From Saccharomonospora viridis DSM 43017 (lineage in GTDB: Bacteria > Actinomycetota > Actinomycetes > Mycobacteriales > Pseudonocardiaceae), in the NCBI RefSeq assembly GCF_000023865.1, contig NC_013159.1, forward strand, positions 3,126,001 to 3,190,000: a DNA stretch of 64,000 nucleotides. The letters run 5' to 3'. The position numbers and the translations under genes are program-made. The notes below the pieces were generated by a model, which searched no databases, was not told where the DNA came from, and saw nothing but the letters and a program-made list of their open reading frames with translations. Shown piece by piece: positions 24,865 to 34,235 of this stretch (its first letter is position 1; each line of letters begins with the position of its first letter).

Positions 24865-25860
24865 TCAATACACGAAGTCCAGTGAGCCGTAGTACTCGTA
24901 GCGGCTGTCGGGTTTCGGATACTCGTAGTACAGCGCGCCACTGGTGGCGCCCTTGGGGATCTCGACCCGCCACGGCCGCAAGCGGTGGATCGTCTTCCCG
25001 CCGTCCGGCGTGGGATTGCCCTTGAAGTCGAACTTCGGCAGGCCGTCCGGTTCCTTTCCGCTCGGATAGCCGTTCCCGACGAACAGCAACGCCTTGATCT
25101 TCATCTCACCGTGCGGGCAGTTGATGGCGAGCTTGCTGGCGCCTTCCGGGATCTGGAAGCTCTGGGCATGGGTACCCATGGGCAACTTCACAGGCATGAT
25201 GTCCTCCTGTTGCGGGGTCGACGGGGCGCCACCTCCACCAGTGGAGTGGAACAGGGCGCGTAACTGCGCGAGAGTGCCTCGGAAAGCGTTGCCGTCGATG
25301 GGTGAACGCCCGGCCACCCGGGCCGAACTGGTGAACTGCAGCACGACGACCCGAAGACCGCCGTAACCGTCCCAGTAGTGGGCGGGAACGTCGGCGTACT
25401 CGTCACGGATGTCGCCGACCTCGTTGTCGGGGTACCGGGACGACCACAGCGGCGGCAAGCCCGCGAGAGAGGGCGATCCGAGCTGCTGCCAGTACCACCG
25501 CGGCAGATACAGCAGCGGCACGGAGTATCCCGCCGACCGCAGCCGGGAGACGATGTCGCGGGTGAGTGCGACTCCCCCACTGTTGGTCTCGACGTCCGGT
25601 ATGACGGGGATATCGCGCGACACCACTTTCTTGATGTGCGCCACCTGCGCCGCAGCGCTGATACCGCTGCGTTGATAGTGATATGCGGCGAAAGGTTTTC
25701 CGGTTTTACGAGCCTTCGCCACGTTCTCGGCGAAACGGGAATCGGTGAACCCGCTTCCCTCGGTGGCTTTGAAGATGAAGAAGTCGATGCCCTCACGGGC
25801 CGCCCGCTCCACATCGAAGCTGCCCTGATGATGTGAGATGTCGATCCCGAAAATGGGCAC
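24865..25860 (-). CDS. GH25 lysozyme-like phage endolysin
   Basis: 331 residues from ATG at 25860. Residues 1-200 are a glycoside hydrolase 25 domain: IFGIDISHHQG with the first catalytic Asp, FFIFKATEGSGFTD, and IPVIPDVET with the DxE catalytic pair. A Gly/Pro linker (STGGGGAPSTPQQED) near 205-220 leads to a C-terminal domain of about 110 residues (KLPMGTHAQSFQIPEGASKLAINCPHG) that may bind the cell wall. No signal peptide is present, which fits phage endolysins released through a holin. No holin gene is visible nearby. It degrades peptidoglycan between MurNAc and GlcNAc. Confidence 0.85.
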   Translation of the reverse strand: MPIFGIDISHHQGSFDVERAAREGIDFFIFKATEGSGFTDSRFAENVAKARKTGKPFAAYHYQRSGISAAAQVAHIKKVVSRDIPVIPDVETNSGGVALTRDIVSRLRSAGYSVPLLYLPRWYWQQLGSPSLAGLPPLWSSRYPDNEVGDIRDEYADVPAHYWDGYGGLRVVVLQFTSSARVAGRSPIDGNAFRGTLAQLRALFHSTGGGGAPSTPQQEDIMPVKLPMGTHAQSFQIPEGASKLAINCPHGEMKIKALLFVGNGYPSGKEPDGLPKFDFKGNPTPDGGKTIHRLRPWRVEIPKGATSGALYYEYPKPDSRYEYYGSLDFVY

Positions 25861-26358
25861 TGGTCACTCCCCACAGTCGTGCCGGCCACGCAGACCGACC
25901 GCGGTTTCGGTGCACTGGGCGCGGGTGTCCTCCTTCGCGGATTTGTATGGTTTCGTGTCCTTAATGTGATGAAACCCGCACCGAGAGTGTCAGGGCAAGC
26001 TGCTTTCTGGGTGAATGCGGGGAATGACCCACCCGAAATATGAATTTCTTTCCACGAACAGTGGTGCCGCCGGATGGGTGCCACAGCGGCCTCAACGGCC
26101 ACACAAGCCGCGAACACGCGTGATGACGAACCGCACCATCAGATGAGTTCCACCGCGTTCCACGAACACTGTTGACTAAATCTCGGGAACGCGGGGAGAA
26201 CCCTCGGTGAAAACAACGAGGACGGTGGGAATCACGTCCTGCGATCCTCGACCGACATGACCGCGAAAAACGAACGCGGGGCCACGACGCGGACTCACGG
26301 CCAACGAGGGCTCACGGCCGACGGGAGGACGGGGAAGCGACCGACGGAGGCCGGGAAT
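25861..26358. other. Intergenic region, no gene recognised
   Basis: About 500 bp of lower coding potential between the endolysin start and the Arg/Asn-rich gene. A short imperfect direct repeat (CTCACGGCC followed by AACG or GACG) occurs near 26295-26320. No hairpin with a T-tract and no phage holin frame was found. Confidence 0.45.
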
Positions 26359-26724
26359 TCAGCGGCGCTGCCTGGAACGGCGGGACCGTGACGAGCGGCG
26401 GGACGATCCGCCCCTGTTCCGGTTGTTCCTGTTCCCGGAGCCGTTGTTGCCGGGGTTACCGCCCTTGGGGTTGTTGTTCCTGGGCGCGGAATTCCCCGGA
26501 GCGGAACCCGACCCGACGGGTGGGGCGATGGGGGCGGGAGGTGCCTGGAACAGCGTGCTCGTGGTGCCGCCGATACCGGATTCCTGTGGTGTCAGCTCGC
26601 GGTAGTCGACCGGCTCCTCGTGGGTGGTGTGACTGAACCGCAAAGCAGCGGTGGCTTCGCGGACGTCACCCCGGCCGAGGGTGTCGAAACGGGACCTGAC
26701 GTTGGCTGAGTTGGATGAGGACAT
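26359..26724 (-). CDS. Hypothetical protein with Asn/Gly/Arg/Ser-rich C-terminal tail
   Basis: 121 residues from ATG at 26724. The N-terminal 60 residues look folded (RSRFDTLGRGDVREATAALRFSHTTHEEPVDYRELTPQE). The rest is low-complexity: Pro-rich, then NNNPKGGNPGNNGSGNRNN, then an Arg/Ser tail of about 18 residues. Such basic, disordered tails often bind RNA or DNA. The gene is leftward and 137 bp downstream of the cold-shock protein gene, so the two could be in the same transcript. Confidence 0.65.
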   Translation of the reverse strand: MSSSNSANVRSRFDTLGRGDVREATAALRFSHTTHEEPVDYRELTPQESGIGGTTSTLFQAPPAPIAPPVGSGSAPGNSAPRNNNPKGGNPGNNGSGNRNNRNRGGSSRRSSRSRRSRQRR

Positions 26725-26860
26725 CAAACGCGAAAAACTCTCTTATGTGCGACTCGGTCTGTGAAGCGGCCGCGAGAGCGGGGCACCGAGGATCTTCCGC
26801 AGTGCCCCGCCGACACCGTTCGTCGACGACGCTGGAAACGTCGACAACGCTCTAAGCGGT

Positions 26861-27064
26861 TCAGAGTGTGCGCACTCCTGTGGCCTGGGGCCCCTTGGCG
26901 CCTTGACCGACGGTGAAGACCACTCGCTGGCCGTCTTCGAGGCTGCGGAAACCCCGTCCGTCGATCTCGCTGTAGTGCACGAACACGTCGGCGCCTCCGC
27001 CATCGGGGGCGATGAAACCGAAGCCCTTCTCACTGTTGAACCACTTCACGGTTCCTTCGGCCAT
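26861..27064 (-). CDS. cspA: Cold-shock protein (CspA family)
   Basis: 67 residues from ATG at 27064, which has AAGGAG a few nt upstream. The single OB-fold cold-shock domain is complete: [17 protein letters not shown] with RNP1 (KGFGFI), then DVFVHYSEI with RNP2 (VFVHY). It binds single-stranded RNA and DNA and acts as an RNA chaperone. A perfect 8-bp-arm palindrome at 27092-27108 lies in its leader or promoter. The paralogue name is uncertain; the family is certain. Confidence 0.95.
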   Translation of the reverse strand: MAEGTVKWFNSEKGFGFIAPDGGGADVFVHYSEIDGRGFRSLEDGQRVVFTVGQGAKGPQATGVRTL

Positions 27065-27091
27065 GTCGTCTCCTTCGCAAGGGATGTCGGC

Positions 27092-27108
27092 GACCACACC
27101 GTGTGGTC
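27092..27108. promoter_or_regulatory. Perfect palindrome GACCACAC-C-GTGTGGTC upstream of csp
   Basis: Two 8-bp arms surround one central base, 28 bp upstream of the csp start codon. It is either an operator or a leader hairpin that would hide or expose the ribosome-binding site. Confidence 0.6.
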
Positions 27109-27246
27109 ACCCGCAGCCGCGGGGCCGAGCAAGATCGACGTTTCTCACTTGCCGCGAGGAGACGTGACACGCCCGCACCGATCTTTCGCGGACGTGACAG
27201 AACACGAACACGCAAAACCTGCGACCGCCTAGGACAACGTCCTGGC

Positions 27247-27267
27247 GTGCCGGAGCATTCCCGGCAC
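27247..27267 (-). terminator. GTGCCGG/CCGGCAC hairpin between the binding-protein gene and csp
   Basis: Perfect 7-bp arms with a 7-nt loop lie 80 bp after the stop of the leftward substrate-binding-protein gene. It could end that transcript or belong to the csp leader. No T-tract is present. Confidence 0.45.
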
Positions 27268-27346
27268 ACCTCACACCCTACCCGAAAAGATCGACACCGA
27301 CATCGAGCGTGTCCTTCGGCGCCGTTGTTCCCGCCCGGGCGCCGCT

Positions 27347-28606
27347 TCAGTTGCTCGATTCCTCCCGGGTACCCACGACCTGCAGTTCACCCGACTCGTC
27401 GTAGGCGTAGACGTCGAAAACCCCTTTGTCGGGCTCGCCCTGTTCCGTGAATTCGAGTGGCCCGCTGACACCGTCGTAGTCGATGTCCTCACCGCGGTCG
27501 AGCAACTTCTTGCACTCGGCGAACGACGTGCATTTCTCGCCGTCCCGTGTGACCCGGTTGATCTCCGCGGCGAACACCGTCGGATCGTCGGACTGGGCGG
27601 CCTCAACGGCCAAGGCGATGATCGTCACGCAGTCGTAGGCCTGCGGCGCGAACTGGATCTCCCGCAGGTCGGGAGCGAACTTCCGCAGTCGTTCGCGGTA
27701 TTCGTCGTTGTCCGCCGTCGGTGCCGTGCCCTTCATACCGGCGAGCGCTCCCCGATCGTCCGCCGACACCATCTCCGGCAACTCGGTGTTACGGAGACCG
27801 TCGGCACCGTAGACGCCGAGGTCCCGAGGCCCCACCCCGGCTTCGATCATGGCCTGCAGCACCTTGGCGCCCTCCTCGAACGCCACGACCACCACCGCGT
27901 CCGGATCGGCATCTCGAAGCTTTCGGGTGAGCTGGTCGAAACTCTCGGACTCGGGAGCGTAGGTCTCCCCCAGCACCACGGTGGCACCCGAGGACTCCAG
28001 CGCCTTGGTGGTCGACTCCAGCAGCCCACGACCGTAGTCGTCGTCCCGGGCCACGACGGCGACCCGCTCGTGACCGTCGCCGGTGATCACCTTGCTGAGC
28101 GCGGCGGCCTGCAGGTTGTCGCTCGGGGCGGTGCGGAAGTACAAACCGCTGTCGGGGTAGTCGGTGAAGGTGGCGGCAGTGTTGGAAGCCGAACACTGCA
28201 CCACACCCGAACCGGTCACGTTGTCGATGATCGCGAGCGACATACTCGACGCCGCGGCACCGATGACCGCGTCCACGCCCCTCGACAGCACCTCACCTGC
28301 CGAGCGCACAGCGACCTTCGGCTGTCCGCCCTCATCCGTCGACACCGCCTCGGGGATCGGCTGACCGAGCACACCACCCGCGTCGTTGATCTCCTCGATC
28401 GCGAGCTTCACCGACTCGATCTGCGGCGCCCCCAAGGAAGCGAGCTGGCCCGTCTCCGGCAGCACGTACCCCAGGTTCAGCACGCCATCGCCACCGTCGC
28501 CGATGCCGCCACCCCCTCGCCCGGCTCCCCCACCGCCGCACGCGGTGAGCACGAGAGCGATCGCGCTCAGCAAGACCGCCGATCGCCGCATCGCTGGCGC
28601 TCGCAT
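27347..28606 (-). CDS. Branched-chain amino acid-type ABC substrate-binding lipoprotein
   Basis: 419 residues from ATG at 28606, which has GGAGG upstream; a longer in-frame start at 28750 is not plausible. A lipoprotein signal ends in LVLTAC with the lipidated Cys at about residue 23, followed by a Gly-rich linker. The rest is a periplasmic-binding type I fold of the LivJ/leucine-binding family (LNLGYVLPETGQLASLGAPQIESVKLAIEEINDAGGVLG). No permease or ATPase genes are near, so the binding protein is an orphan here. The ligand may be an amino acid, amide or urea. Confidence 0.9.
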   Translation of the reverse strand: MRAPAMRRSAVLLSAIALVLTACGGGGAGRGGGGIGDGGDGVLNLGYVLPETGQLASLGAPQIESVKLAIEEINDAGGVLGQPIPEAVSTDEGGQPKVAVRSAGEVLSRGVDAVIGAAASSMSLAIIDNVTGSGVVQCSASNTAATFTDYPDSGLYFRTAPSDNLQAAALSKVITGDGHERVAVVARDDDYGRGLLESTTKALESSGATVVLGETYAPESESFDQLTRKLRDADPDAVVVVAFEEGAKVLQAMIEAGVGPRDLGVYGADGLRNTELPEMVSADDRGALAGMKGTAPTADNDEYRERLRKFAPDLREIQFAPQAYDCVTIIALAVEAAQSDDPTVFAAEINRVTRDGEKCTSFAECKKLLDRGEDIDYDGVSGPLEFTEQGEPDKGVFDVYAYDESGELQVVGTREESSN

Positions 28607-28824
28607 CCGCCGCCTCCGTTCGTCGACACTGTGCCGCCACCGATGTTCCCATCCCCTCGGCCGAACGAACGACCTCATGCACTGGATCGCCGTCGGTCGA
28701 CGGTGGACAATGCGACGCCGGGTGACACATCGCTTCGACCCGCTCGCCACCGGCCCTCTCCGAGGGGAGTCCGAGGGAAGTATGCGGCCACGGCGCGGCG
28801 GGCGATGGAACGGAAGGATGACGC

Positions 28825-29007
28825 ATGGCCGGACGACGCCTGCTCCGCTGGCCGAACCGGTGGGCCGACTGGTTCGAAAAGCGCGGTGTCTACGTGCCCG
28901 GCGAGGACAACCGGGTGGTCGATCCGTGGCGGGACTGGGGCTGGGTGATCGTCATCTGGCTGGCCGGTTTGGCGGTGTTCATCCTCGTTTTCGCCATCGC
29001 CGTGTGA
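28825..29007 (+). CDS. Small membrane protein, 60 aa
   Basis: The ATG at 28825 has GGAAGG upstream. The first 38 residues are Trp- and Arg-rich (RRLLRWPNRWADWFEKRGVY) and the last 22 form one membrane helix (WVIVIWLAGLAVFILVFAIAV). It is a single-span protein, probably inside-in at the N-terminus. It is divergent from the substrate-binding gene. Function is unknown. Confidence 0.75.
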   Translation: MAGRRLLRWPNRWADWFEKRGVYVPGEDNRVVDPWRDWGWVIVIWLAGLAVFILVFAIAV

Positions 29008-29213
29008 TCCCCTCCCACTCCCCGCCTCGTGACCGTCACCACCCGATAGGGCCGTGCGCATTACGGCGAGGACACAGGCGGGCTCCGACTCTGCCTCAAC
29101 CACTCGATCCGGCTGGCTTGCCCGAGTCCACGTCGCCACAGTGGACGTGGGGCGGCATGAGCGCGCGCCCAAATGGACCAACGTCGCGCTGCGATCGGAG
29201 CAAGGAGCAGCCT

Positions 29214-29753
29214 GTGTCTACGGCGAGGGCGGTAGCCGCCGTGTGCGCGGTATTCGCACTGGGCGCGTGCGGCACGTCGACGGCGGGTGGCGATACGGAG
29301 ACCACCGCGATCCCGGAAGCGGCATCGGCCCAGCCGTCACCGACGACGACACTGCCCGCCGGGTCCCTCGAATTCGGCTCCGAACACCGCTTCCCCTCCG
29401 GACTCGTGGTGAGGGTTTCCTCACCCAGCGTTTTCGAACCGAGTGAGAACGCCTATCCGCGATCGGAACGGGCCGCCGCTTTCAGCATCTCGCTGCTCAA
29501 CGAGGGCGAGGAGCCGTACCGGCTGTCGGGTTTCTCGGTAGAGGCCAGGATCGACGGCGAGGAGATCGAGCAAGTGAACGACTCCACTCGCGGTTACAAC
29601 GGCATCACCGAACCCGACCGCGACATCTCCGTGGGGGAATCGACGGAGATGACGGTCGCGTTCGCGCTGGAACCGACCCCGAGGCAGCTGGAGCTCACCC
29701 TGCACCCCGACGCCACCAAGCCCACCAAGGCCGTGTTCGTCGGATTGGCGTGA
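29214..29753 (+). CDS. Secreted lipoprotein, DUF4352-like
   Basis: 179 residues from GTG at 29214, with AAGGAG 6 nt upstream; the larger open frame to the left is not coding. The signal ends in ALGAC, giving a lipid-anchored Cys near residue 19. After a Thr/Pro/Ala-rich linker, a beta-rich domain (HRFPSGLVVRVSSPSVFEPSENAY ... TVAFALEPTPRQLELTLHP) resembles the immunoglobulin-like DUF4352 fold. It sits on the outer face of the membrane. Function is unknown. Only 22 bp separate it from bcp. Confidence 0.82.
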   Translation: MSTARAVAAVCAVFALGACGTSTAGGDTETTAIPEAASAQPSPTTTLPAGSLEFGSEHRFPSGLVVRVSSPSVFEPSENAYPRSERAAAFSISLLNEGEEPYRLSGFSVEARIDGEEIEQVNDSTRGYNGITEPDRDISVGESTEMTVAFALEPTPRQLELTLHPDATKPTKAVFVGLA

Positions 29754-29775
29754 GGACACGGGTTACGCTTCGGCC

Positions 29776-30255
29776 ATGACCGACCGCATCCGTCTCGCCG
29801 AAGGCGACCCGGCCCCCGACTTCACCCTGCCGGACAGCGAGGGCAACCCCGTGTCGCTGTCCGACTTCCGCGGCCAGTCCGTGGTGGTGTACTTCTACCC
29901 GGCCGCGGGCACCCCCGGCTGCACGAAGCAGGCATGCGACTTCCGCGACAACCTCGCCCAGCTCAACGACGCCGGATACCAGGTGCTCGGGATCTCCCCG
30001 GACAAGCCGGAGAAACTGGCGAAGTTCGTCGAGAACGAGAAGCTCACCTTCCCGCTGCTGTCCGACCCCGACAAGAAGGTCCTCACCGAGTGGGGCGCCT
30101 TCGGTGAGAAGAAGAACTACGGACGCATCGTGCAGGGCGTGATCCGTTCGACGTTCGTGGTGGACCCCGAGGGCACGATCGCGGTGGCGCAGTACAACGT
30201 CCGTGCCACCGGCCACGTCGCCAAGCTGATGCGGGACCTCAAGCTCACCGCGTAG
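29776..30255 (+). CDS. bcp: Thioredoxin-dependent peroxiredoxin (Bcp/PrxQ)
   Basis: 159 residues. The motif FYPAAGTPGCTKQACDFRD holds the peroxidatic Cys (about residue 49) and the resolving Cys five residues later, as in atypical 2-Cys PrxQ enzymes. It reduces H2O2 and organic peroxides with electrons from thioredoxin in the cytosol. It may be read with the lipoprotein gene 22 bp upstream. A terminator hairpin follows at 30271. Confidence 0.95.
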   Translation: MTDRIRLAEGDPAPDFTLPDSEGNPVSLSDFRGQSVVVYFYPAAGTPGCTKQACDFRDNLAQLNDAGYQVLGISPDKPEKLAKFVENEKLTFPLLSDPDKKVLTEWGAFGEKKNYGRIVQGVIRSTFVVDPEGTIAVAQYNVRATGHVAKLMRDLKLTA

Positions 30256-30270
30256 CGGCCACGGCATCGG

Positions 30271-30299
30271 GGCGCCCTCTCACAGACGTGGAGGGCGCC
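30271..30299 (+). terminator. Hairpin terminator after bcp
   Basis: GGCGCCCTC (30271-30279) and GAGGGCGCC (30291-30299) form a 9-bp stem with an 11-nt loop between the convergent bcp and rdgB genes. Confidence 0.7.
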
Positions 30300-30414
30300 G
30301 CGCCGGAGCCGGGAAGCGGTGGGGTAGCCGTCCACCACCTTGTTCCCGGCTGTAGCGCCGGGACGAGCGTCGTCGAGGCCCCGCCGGCCGAGGCCGGCAC
30401 CGGTGGAAAGCGAT

Positions 30415-31035
30415 CTACTGCTGAGCCAGTTCCCGTAGGTGCGACACCAGGGCGCGCAGGGCCTGCCCACGGTGGGAGACGGCGTCCTTCTCCTCCGGCG
30501 CCAATTCCGCCGCCGTCCGGGACCCGCCTTCGGGCACGAAGATCGGATCGTAGCCGAAGCCGTTCTCGCCACGCGGCTGCCTGGCCAGCGTGCCCCGCCA
30601 TTCGCGCCGCAGCACCACCTCGCGTGGTCCGGCGTCGCCCGGGACGACGAGCGCCACCGCGCACACGAACGCCGCACCTCGACGCTCGTCCGGCACGTCC
30701 GCGAGCTGTCCGAGCAGCAACCGCAGGTTCGCCGCGTCATCACCGTGCGCACCGGACCACCGCGCCGAGAGCACACCCGGCATGCCGTTCAGCGCGTCGA
30801 CGGTCAACCCGGAGTCGTCCGCCACGGCGGCCAGCCCCGTGGCCTTCGCCGCGTCCCTGGCCTTGGCGAGCGCGTTCTCCTCGAACGTCGCCCCTGTCTC
30901 GGGGGCCTCGTCGAACGGCTCCACGTCCGACATCCCGACGACCTCGAGGCCGTCTACCCCGGCCTCGGCCAGAATGCGACGCAACTCCTTGAGTTTGCTC
31001 GCGTTCCGCGTCGCCAACAGCACCCGCGTACTCAC
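30415..31035 (-). CDS. rdgB: RdgB/HAM1 non-canonical purine NTP pyrophosphatase
   Basis: 206 residues. The N-terminal substrate motif [18 protein letters not shown] and the later FGYDPIFVP and [18 protein letters not shown] are diagnostic. It hydrolyses ITP, dITP and XTP to monophosphate and PPi, keeping deaminated purines out of nucleic acids. Its GTG overlaps the rph stop (GTGA), so the two are coupled. The same rph-rdgB pair is known in mycobacteria. Confidence 0.95.
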   Translation of the reverse strand: MSTRVLLATRNASKLKELRRILAEAGVDGLEVVGMSDVEPFDEAPETGATFEENALAKARDAAKATGLAAVADDSGLTVDALNGMPGVLSARWSGAHGDDAANLRLLLGQLADVPDERRGAAFVCAVALVVPGDAGPREVVLRREWRGTLARQPRGENGFGYDPIFVPEGGSRTAAELAPEEKDAVSHRGQALRALVSHLRELAQQ

Positions 31036-31808
31036 TTGGAACCCTTCTTCTTCGGCTGCGGCGGCTCCGGCAGCTCACCCGGATACGGCGCGGCGAGCGC
31101 CTCGGCCTGGATCCGCGCCAGCTCGGCACACCCGGCCTGCGCGAGGTCGAGCATCTTGTCCAGCGTGGACCGCGTGAACGTGGCGCCCTCACCGGTGCCC
31201 TGCACCTCGATCAACGTCCCCGCGTCGGTGGCGACGACGTTCATGTCGACCTCGGCGCGCGAATCCTCCTCGTAGGGCAGGTCCAACCGGACCCGACCGT
31301 CCACGACACCGACACTGACCGCCGACACCGCCGCCGACAGCGGCTTCGGATCGGCCAGTCGCCCGGCCGCGCCCAACCACGTGATGGCGTCGGCCAAAGC
31401 CACGTACCCACCGGTGATCGCCGCCGTGCGCGTCCCACCGTCGGCCTGGATCACGTCACAGTCGATCACGATTGTGTTCTCGCCGAGGGCGGCGAGATCG
31501 ATGCACGACCGCAGCGAACGACCGATCAGCCGGCTGATCTCGTGGGTACGGCCCCCGATCCGACCCTTGACCGACTCTCGGTCACCACGCGTGTGAGTGG
31601 CCGACGGCAACATCGAGTACTCGGCCGTCACCCAGCCCAAGCCGGAGCCGTTACGCCAGCGCGGCACTCCCTCGACGACGCTCGCGGCGCACAGCACCCT
31701 GGTGTTGCCCACCTCGATGAGCACCGAGCCCGCCGGCCATTGCTGGAATCCGCGGGTGATCCGCACCTCGCGGAGCTGGTCATCGTCTCTGCCGTCTACT
31801 CGCACCAC
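31032..31808 (-). CDS. rph: Ribonuclease PH
   Basis: 258 residues. The N-terminal [19 protein letters not shown] and the phosphate/RNA site [23 protein letters not shown] are typical. A later [27 protein letters not shown] matches the family. This phosphorolytic 3'-5' exoribonuclease trims tRNA 3' ends and rRNA using inorganic phosphate, as a hexamer. The C-terminal tail (PQPKKKGSK) is basic. It is the penultimate gene of the leftward cluster. Confidence 0.96.
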   Translation of the reverse strand: MVRVDGRDDDQLREVRITRGFQQWPAGSVLIEVGNTRVLCAASVVEGVPRWRNGSGLGWVTAEYSMLPSATHTRGDRESVKGRIGGRTHEISRLIGRSLRSCIDLAALGENTIVIDCDVIQADGGTRTAAITGGYVALADAITWLGAAGRLADPKPLSAAVSAVSVGVVDGRVRLDLPYEEDSRAEVDMNVVATDAGTLIEVQGTGEGATFTRSTLDKMLDLAQAGCAELARIQAEALAAPYPGELPEPPQPKKKGSK

Positions 31809-31934
31809 ACCCGGCAGCCTAATGAAGCCGGCCGGACACCGGGTGAGAAGGGCGTGACCTCGCCGTGAAGTCCAGGTCCAGCGCGCGGCCGCGGCAGGTC
31901 ACGCCACTCGCGCGTCAGGGACTAGGGTATCCCG

Positions 31935-32567
31935 GTGACTGGCCTCTTCCCCTCTTTGCGCGCGACCGCGGACGCCTACGACGCCGTCGCCATCCGCTAC
32001 GCCGAGCTCGTCAGGGACGGGCTGGACAACCTGCCACTGGATCGCGCGACGCTCGCCGCCTTCGCCGAGTACACGCCCACCGCCGGTCCTGTCGCCGAGC
32101 TGGGTTGCGGACCCGGCTACGTGGCGGCCCATCTGCACGAGCTGGGATTGGACGTCTTCGGCGTCGACCTGTCGCCGGCCCTGATCGAGCTGGCCCGCAA
32201 GCGTTACCCGTTGCTGCGGTTCGAGGTCGGTTCGATGGACGCCCTGGAAGTGGCCGACGGAACCCTACACGGCATCGTCTCCTGGTATTCGATCATCCAC
32301 GCCCCGCCGCGGGAGTTACCCTCCTACCTCACCGAGTTCCGCCGTGTGCTGGTACGTGGCGGCACCCTGCTGCTCGCTTTCTTCGAATCCGAAGGTGGGC
32401 CGGTGGAGGCGTTCGACCACAAAGTGGTGACCGCCTACCGGTGGCCGATCGACGATCTCGCCGACCTAGCGGGCGAGGCGGGATTCGAGGAGATCGGCCG
32501 CGTACTTCGTCAACCTCTCGCCGAGGAGCGCTACCGCCGCGGTCACCTGCTCCTGCGGGCACGCTGA
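31935..32567 (+). CDS. SAM-dependent methyltransferase (type 11)
   Basis: 210 residues from GTG at 31935. The SAM-binding motif I is VAELGCGPGYVAAHLHELG, followed by the acidic VFGVDLSPALIELAR and RRVLVRGGTLLLAFF. It is a cytosolic class I enzyme with unknown small-molecule substrate. It is read against the surrounding leftward cluster and interrupts the rph-MBL synteny seen in mycobacteria, so it is probably an insertion in this lineage. Confidence 0.88.
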   Translation: MTGLFPSLRATADAYDAVAIRYAELVRDGLDNLPLDRATLAAFAEYTPTAGPVAELGCGPGYVAAHLHELGLDVFGVDLSPALIELARKRYPLLRFEVGSMDALEVADGTLHGIVSWYSIIHAPPRELPSYLTEFRRVLVRGGTLLLAFFESEGGPVEAFDHKVVTAYRWPIDDLADLAGEAGFEEIGRVLRQPLAEERYRRGHLLLRAR

Positions 32568-32607
32568 CACCCGGTGGCCGCCTGGACAGGACCGGACCGA
32601 ACGGTGC

Positions 32608-33378
32608 CTAGAACTCGTACACGGCCCCCTGGGTCACGCGTTCCGTGGGGCCGTCGAACGCCGCCTCGGCCTCGGCGAGGATCGCGTCGCCGTCCGACCA
32701 CGGTGGGATGTGCGTGAGCAGCAGCCGTCCCACCCTCGCCCGCGCGGCGAGCTCCCCCGCCTGCGCGCCGGACAGATGCAGCCCGTCGGGCCGGTCGGGT
32801 CCGCTGGTCCAGCTCGCCTCGCACAGCAACACGTCGACGCCGTCGGCGAGCTCGTCGAGAGCGGCGCACAGCCCCGTGTCCCCGGTGTAGGCGAAGCTGA
32901 CGTCGCCGTACGTGATCCGCACCCCGAACGACTCGGTGGGATGCAGAACCGGTACCGGGGTGACCGTGAACGGGCCGATGCGCCGCGGTTCGGGGCTCAA
33001 CGTACGGAAGTCGAACACGTCCGACAGGTCGGTCTCCTGACGCTCCGCCTCGTGAGGGGCGTACGCGTTGGCCAACCGGGTCGGGGCCTCGGCGGGGGCA
33101 TGGACGGGCAGTCTGTGCCGACGCGGATCGTAAGGCGGATTCGGATGGTAGCGACGTAACACGGTGAGAGCGCTGAAATCGGCGCAATGGTCCGGATGGA
33201 GGTGCGACAGGACGAGCGCGTTCAGCTCGAACGGGTCGCACACCGTCTGCAGGCGCGCCAACGTGCCGTTACCGAGGTCCAGGCCCAACCGGAACCCGTC
33301 GGCCTCCAGCAGGTAGCCGGACGCGGCCTGATCGGGACCGGGGATGCTGCCACAACAGCCGAGGATGGTCAGTCGCAC
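32608..33378 (-). CDS. MBL-fold hydrolase (Rv1339-like cyclic-nucleotide phosphodiesterase family)
   Basis: 256 residues from GTG at 33378, which has AAGG 8 nt upstream; GTG at 33387 sits too close to that site. The metal-binding motif is LSHLHPDHCADF (HxHxDH), with later HPTE, GDTG and a HIPPW end. Position in the murI-rph neighbourhood matches M. tuberculosis Rv1339, which is reported to degrade cAMP; that activity is inferred here by synteny and fold. It could also be an RNase Z-like enzyme, but the tRNase exosite is absent. Confidence 0.88.
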   Translation of the reverse strand: MRLTILGCCGSIPGPDQAASGYLLEADGFRLGLDLGNGTLARLQTVCDPFELNALVLSHLHPDHCADFSALTVLRRYHPNPPYDPRRHRLPVHAPAEAPTRLANAYAPHEAERQETDLSDVFDFRTLSPEPRRIGPFTVTPVPVLHPTESFGVRITYGDVSFAYTGDTGLCAALDELADGVDVLLCEASWTSGPDRPDGLHLSGAQAGELAARARVGRLLLTHIPPWSDGDAILAEAEAAFDGPTERVTQGAVYEF

Positions 33379-33417
33379 GATCAACACCTTGCCACGGCTG
33401 ATCGCGAGATGCCCTCC

Positions 33418-34215
33418 TCACGTGGCGGCGAGCACTGTGCCGAGCCCCATGAACCGACGCGCCAACTTGGTGAACGGCTCCGCGGGCCCGGTGGCGATGA
33501 ACTCGTGCTCCGGCGGCTCGTCACGGTCGGCCAACAGATCCAGCTCGGTGAGGACACGAACGACGTCCTTGGCCGTCTCCTCAGCACTGGACACCAACGT
33601 CACGTCCGGCCCCATGACGGTCTGCAGGACACCTGTCAGCAACGGATAGTGCGTACAGCCGAGGATCAGCGTGTCGACGTCCGCACGGGTCAGCGGTTCG
33701 AGGTAGCCCTGGGCCAGCCCGAGGATCTGTCGTCCGGAGGTGACACCCCGCTCGACGAACTCGACGAACCGGGGACACGCCACGCTGCTGAGCCGGACCC
33801 CGGTGGCGGCCAAGGCGTCGTCGTAGGCGCGGGACCGCACCGTGCCCTCGGTTCCGATGAGTCCGACGTGACCGTTACGGGTCGTCGCCACGGCTCGCCG
33901 CGCCGCCGGGAGTACGACCTCGAACACCGGGATGTCGTAGCGTTCCCTGGCGTCGCGCAGGCAGGCCGCCGATGCGGTGTTACAGGCGATGACGAGGGCC
34001 TTCACCCCGTCGGCGACGAGACCGTCGAGGGCCCGCAACGCCAGTTCCCGCACGCGGGCGATGGGCAACGGGCCGTAAGGCGCGTGCAGGGTGTCCCCCA
34101 CGTAACGGAGGCGTTCGGCGGGGAGTTGATCGGCCACGGCGCGCGCGACCGTCAACCCACCGACGCCGGAGTCGAAGATCCCGATCGGAGCAGCGTTCGA
34201 ACTGGCCGTGGTCAC
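33418..34215 (-). CDS. murI: Glutamate racemase
   Basis: 265 residues. [12 protein letters not shown] holds the catalytic Asp-Ser pair, [10 protein letters not shown] the first catalytic Cys and [10 protein letters not shown] the second Cys with His. It converts L-glutamate to D-glutamate for peptidoglycan precursor synthesis. It lies between the rhomboid and MBL genes, as in mycobacteria, and is 20 bp downstream of the rhomboid gene, so they are probably cotranscribed. Confidence 0.96.
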   Translation of the reverse strand: MTTASSNAAPIGIFDSGVGGLTVARAVADQLPAERLRYVGDTLHAPYGPLPIARVRELALRALDGLVADGVKALVIACNTASAACLRDARERYDIPVFEVVLPAARRAVATTRNGHVGLIGTEGTVRSRAYDDALAATGVRLSSVACPRFVEFVERGVTSGRQILGLAQGYLEPLTRADVDTLILGCTHYPLLTGVLQTVMGPDVTLVSSAEETAKDVVRVLTELDLLADRDEPPEHEFIATGPAEPFTKLARRFMGLGTVLAAT

Positions 34216-34235
34216 ACCCCGAGATTACCCGGCGG

